Shown: piece after piece, positions 63,177-64,000 of the stretch | Layout of the letters: each line of letters begins with the position of its first letter | Position numbering within the stretch: position 1 is the first letter of the stretch | The notes under the pieces: model-generated | What the model was told of the DNA's origin: nothing | Databases searched by the model: none | Seen by the model: the letters and a program-made list of their open reading frames with translations, nothing else | DNA from: Rickettsiella endosymbiont of Xylota segnis | GTDB lineage: Bacteria; Pseudomonadota; Gammaproteobacteria; Diplorickettsiales; Diplorickettsiaceae | NCBI RefSeq assembly: GCF_964019545.1 | Contig: NZ_OZ026451.1 | Span: forward strand, 925,001 to 989,000 | DNA: 64,000 nucleotides | Reading direction: 5' to 3' | Made by a program: the position numbers and the translations under genes

Positions 63177-64000
63177 TTAATTAAAGCTGTTTAACAGCAC
63201 CGTCAATAGCTCTTGTTGATTCAGTTGTGCGGCTTTACTGATGGCAACGCTCGGTTGATGTATCAGTTTATTGGTTAAACGGTACGCTAACTGTTGGATA
63301 ACCTCTTCTTGTGCATGACCTTTTTTTAACAAAGCTAAGGCTTTTTTGACTTCTACATCCCTAAATTGTTCCGCTTGTTGACGATAGGAACAAATAACTG
63401 GCGCAGCGGCTGTAATTTGCAACTGCTGCAGATAATGTTGAACTTTCTCTTCTATCAGGCTTTCAGCTTTTACAGCTGCAGCTTTTCGACCTTGTTGATT
63501 TGTCTGGATTAATCGATGCAGATCCTCAAGTGTGTAAAGATATACATCTTCCAATTCATTAACACTGGATTCAATATCCCTAGGCATGCCCAAATCGGCG
63601 ATAAACAAGGGTCGACGTTTACGTTCTTTAAAAGCCTGTTCCAACATCCACTTTTTAACCAGTGGCACATCACAACTTGTGGCTGCGATAATAATATCTG
63701 CCTTAGCTAAAAAATAAGGAATAGCGTTTAAACAAATTGCCTGACCGTCGATCACTTTTCCTAGTTTTTCTGCTAACTGCGGAGTACGATTAGCAATCCA
63801 AAAATGACGCACGCCTTGAGAAAACAAATGCTTAGCAACTAAAGAAATCGTCTCACCCGCTCCCACCAACAAAACCTGAGTATCCGCTAAATGAGCAAAG
63901 ATTTGTTTTGCGCAAGTCACTACCGCGAATGCCAGAGAGACCGGATGCGCAGTAATATCCGTCGCACTACGTACTTGTTTGCTCACAGAAAAAACATATT
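63177..64000 (-). CDS. hemA: Glutamyl-tRNA reductase, C-terminal part (cut by window edge)
   Basis: HemA reduces glutamyl-tRNA to glutamate-1-semialdehyde, the first step of C5 heme synthesis. The visible 270 residues start inside the protein and contain VRSATDITAHPVSLAFAVV, the NADPH motif LLVGAGETISLVAKHL, FWIANRTPQLAEKL, LFIADLGMPRDIESSV and the C-terminal dimerisation helices. The frame is open to the window edge; the catalytic Cys domain is outside. prfA, its usual downstream neighbour, is 8.4 kb away. Confidence 0.96.
   Translation of the reverse strand, partial: YVFSVSKQVRSATDITAHPVSLAFAVVTCAKQIFAHLADTQVLLVGAGETISLVAKHLFSQGVRHFWIANRTPQLAEKLGKVIDGQAICLNAIPYFLAKADIIIAATSCDVPLVKKWMLEQAFKERKRRPLFIADLGMPRDIESSVNELEDVYLYTLEDLHRLIQTNQQGRKAAAVKAESLIEEKVQHYLQQLQITAAAPVICSYRQQAEQFRDVEVKKALALLKKGHAQEEVIQQLAYRLTNKLIHQPSVAISKAAQLNQQELLTVLLNSFN

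Overview
The window reads as the chromosome of a host-dependent gammaproteobacterium of the order Legionellales, closest in style to Coxiellaceae such as Rickettsiella or Diplorickettsia. The grounds are an AT-rich genome, a dotD-dotC-dotB block of a Dot/Icm (type IVB) secretion system, ankyrin-repeat proteins, several gene relics and many dispersed repeats. The genus is an inference from gene content; no rRNA is present to confirm it.

1-19.1 kb, minus strand: the classical block rpsB-tsf-pyrH-frr-uppS-cdsA-dxr-bamA-skp-lpxD-fabZ-lpxA-lpxB (translation, isoprenoid carrier and phospholipid precursors, outer-membrane assembly, lipid A). It differs from the usual order in two ways: two tandem ankyrin/Cys-His-Asp proteins sit between tsf and pyrH, and rseP is missing between dxr and bamA, where a dispersed repeat lies. 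Then come wrbA, hda, a CDP-alcohol phosphatidyltransferase gene, ihfB, obgE, rpmA, rplU and tRNA-Asn.

19.2-31.2 kb: an accessory island. It carries relics (mepB, an outer-membrane protein), a frame-interrupted beta/gamma-crystallin/coiled-coil gene, a small zinc ribbon, a phage-type replication and regulation module, an AlpA-like excisionase and a tyrosine integrase. No capsid, tail or packaging genes were seen. Its cargo is a three-gene operon that looks like a tripartite alpha-helical pore-forming toxin. A near-perfect 22-bp direct repeat bounds the region, and its core matches the tRNA-Asn anticodon arm. Two small hydrophobic-peptide genes lie at the right edge.

31.3-43.4 kb: rhlE, pdxS/pdxT (ribose-5-phosphate-dependent PLP synthesis), a stomatin-like protein, two paralogous multi-pass membrane proteins, a tyrosine recombinase, hemF, hemJ, rubredoxin, ftsY and rsmD.

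43.5-47.3 kb: dotD-dotC-dotB-epmA. Three in-frame 123-bp repeats lie directly before dotC and may supply its ribosome-binding site and start codon.

47.4-64 kb: a GH19 endolysin-like gene, NAD salvage (pncA, pncB), a DksA with a histone-H1-like N-terminal extension, and prmC and prfA, separated from hemA by about 8.4 kb. Inserted there are an Mla/Mce-type lipid transport operon, a decayed ankyrin gene, an MFS exporter and an unknown membrane protein. A 102-bp palindrome by prfA displays two CsrA-type GGA loops.

The most notable candidates for something undescribed are the island-borne toxin operon, the repeat family that reshapes coding starts, the tandem ankyrin/papain-like pair and the CsrA-site palindrome.
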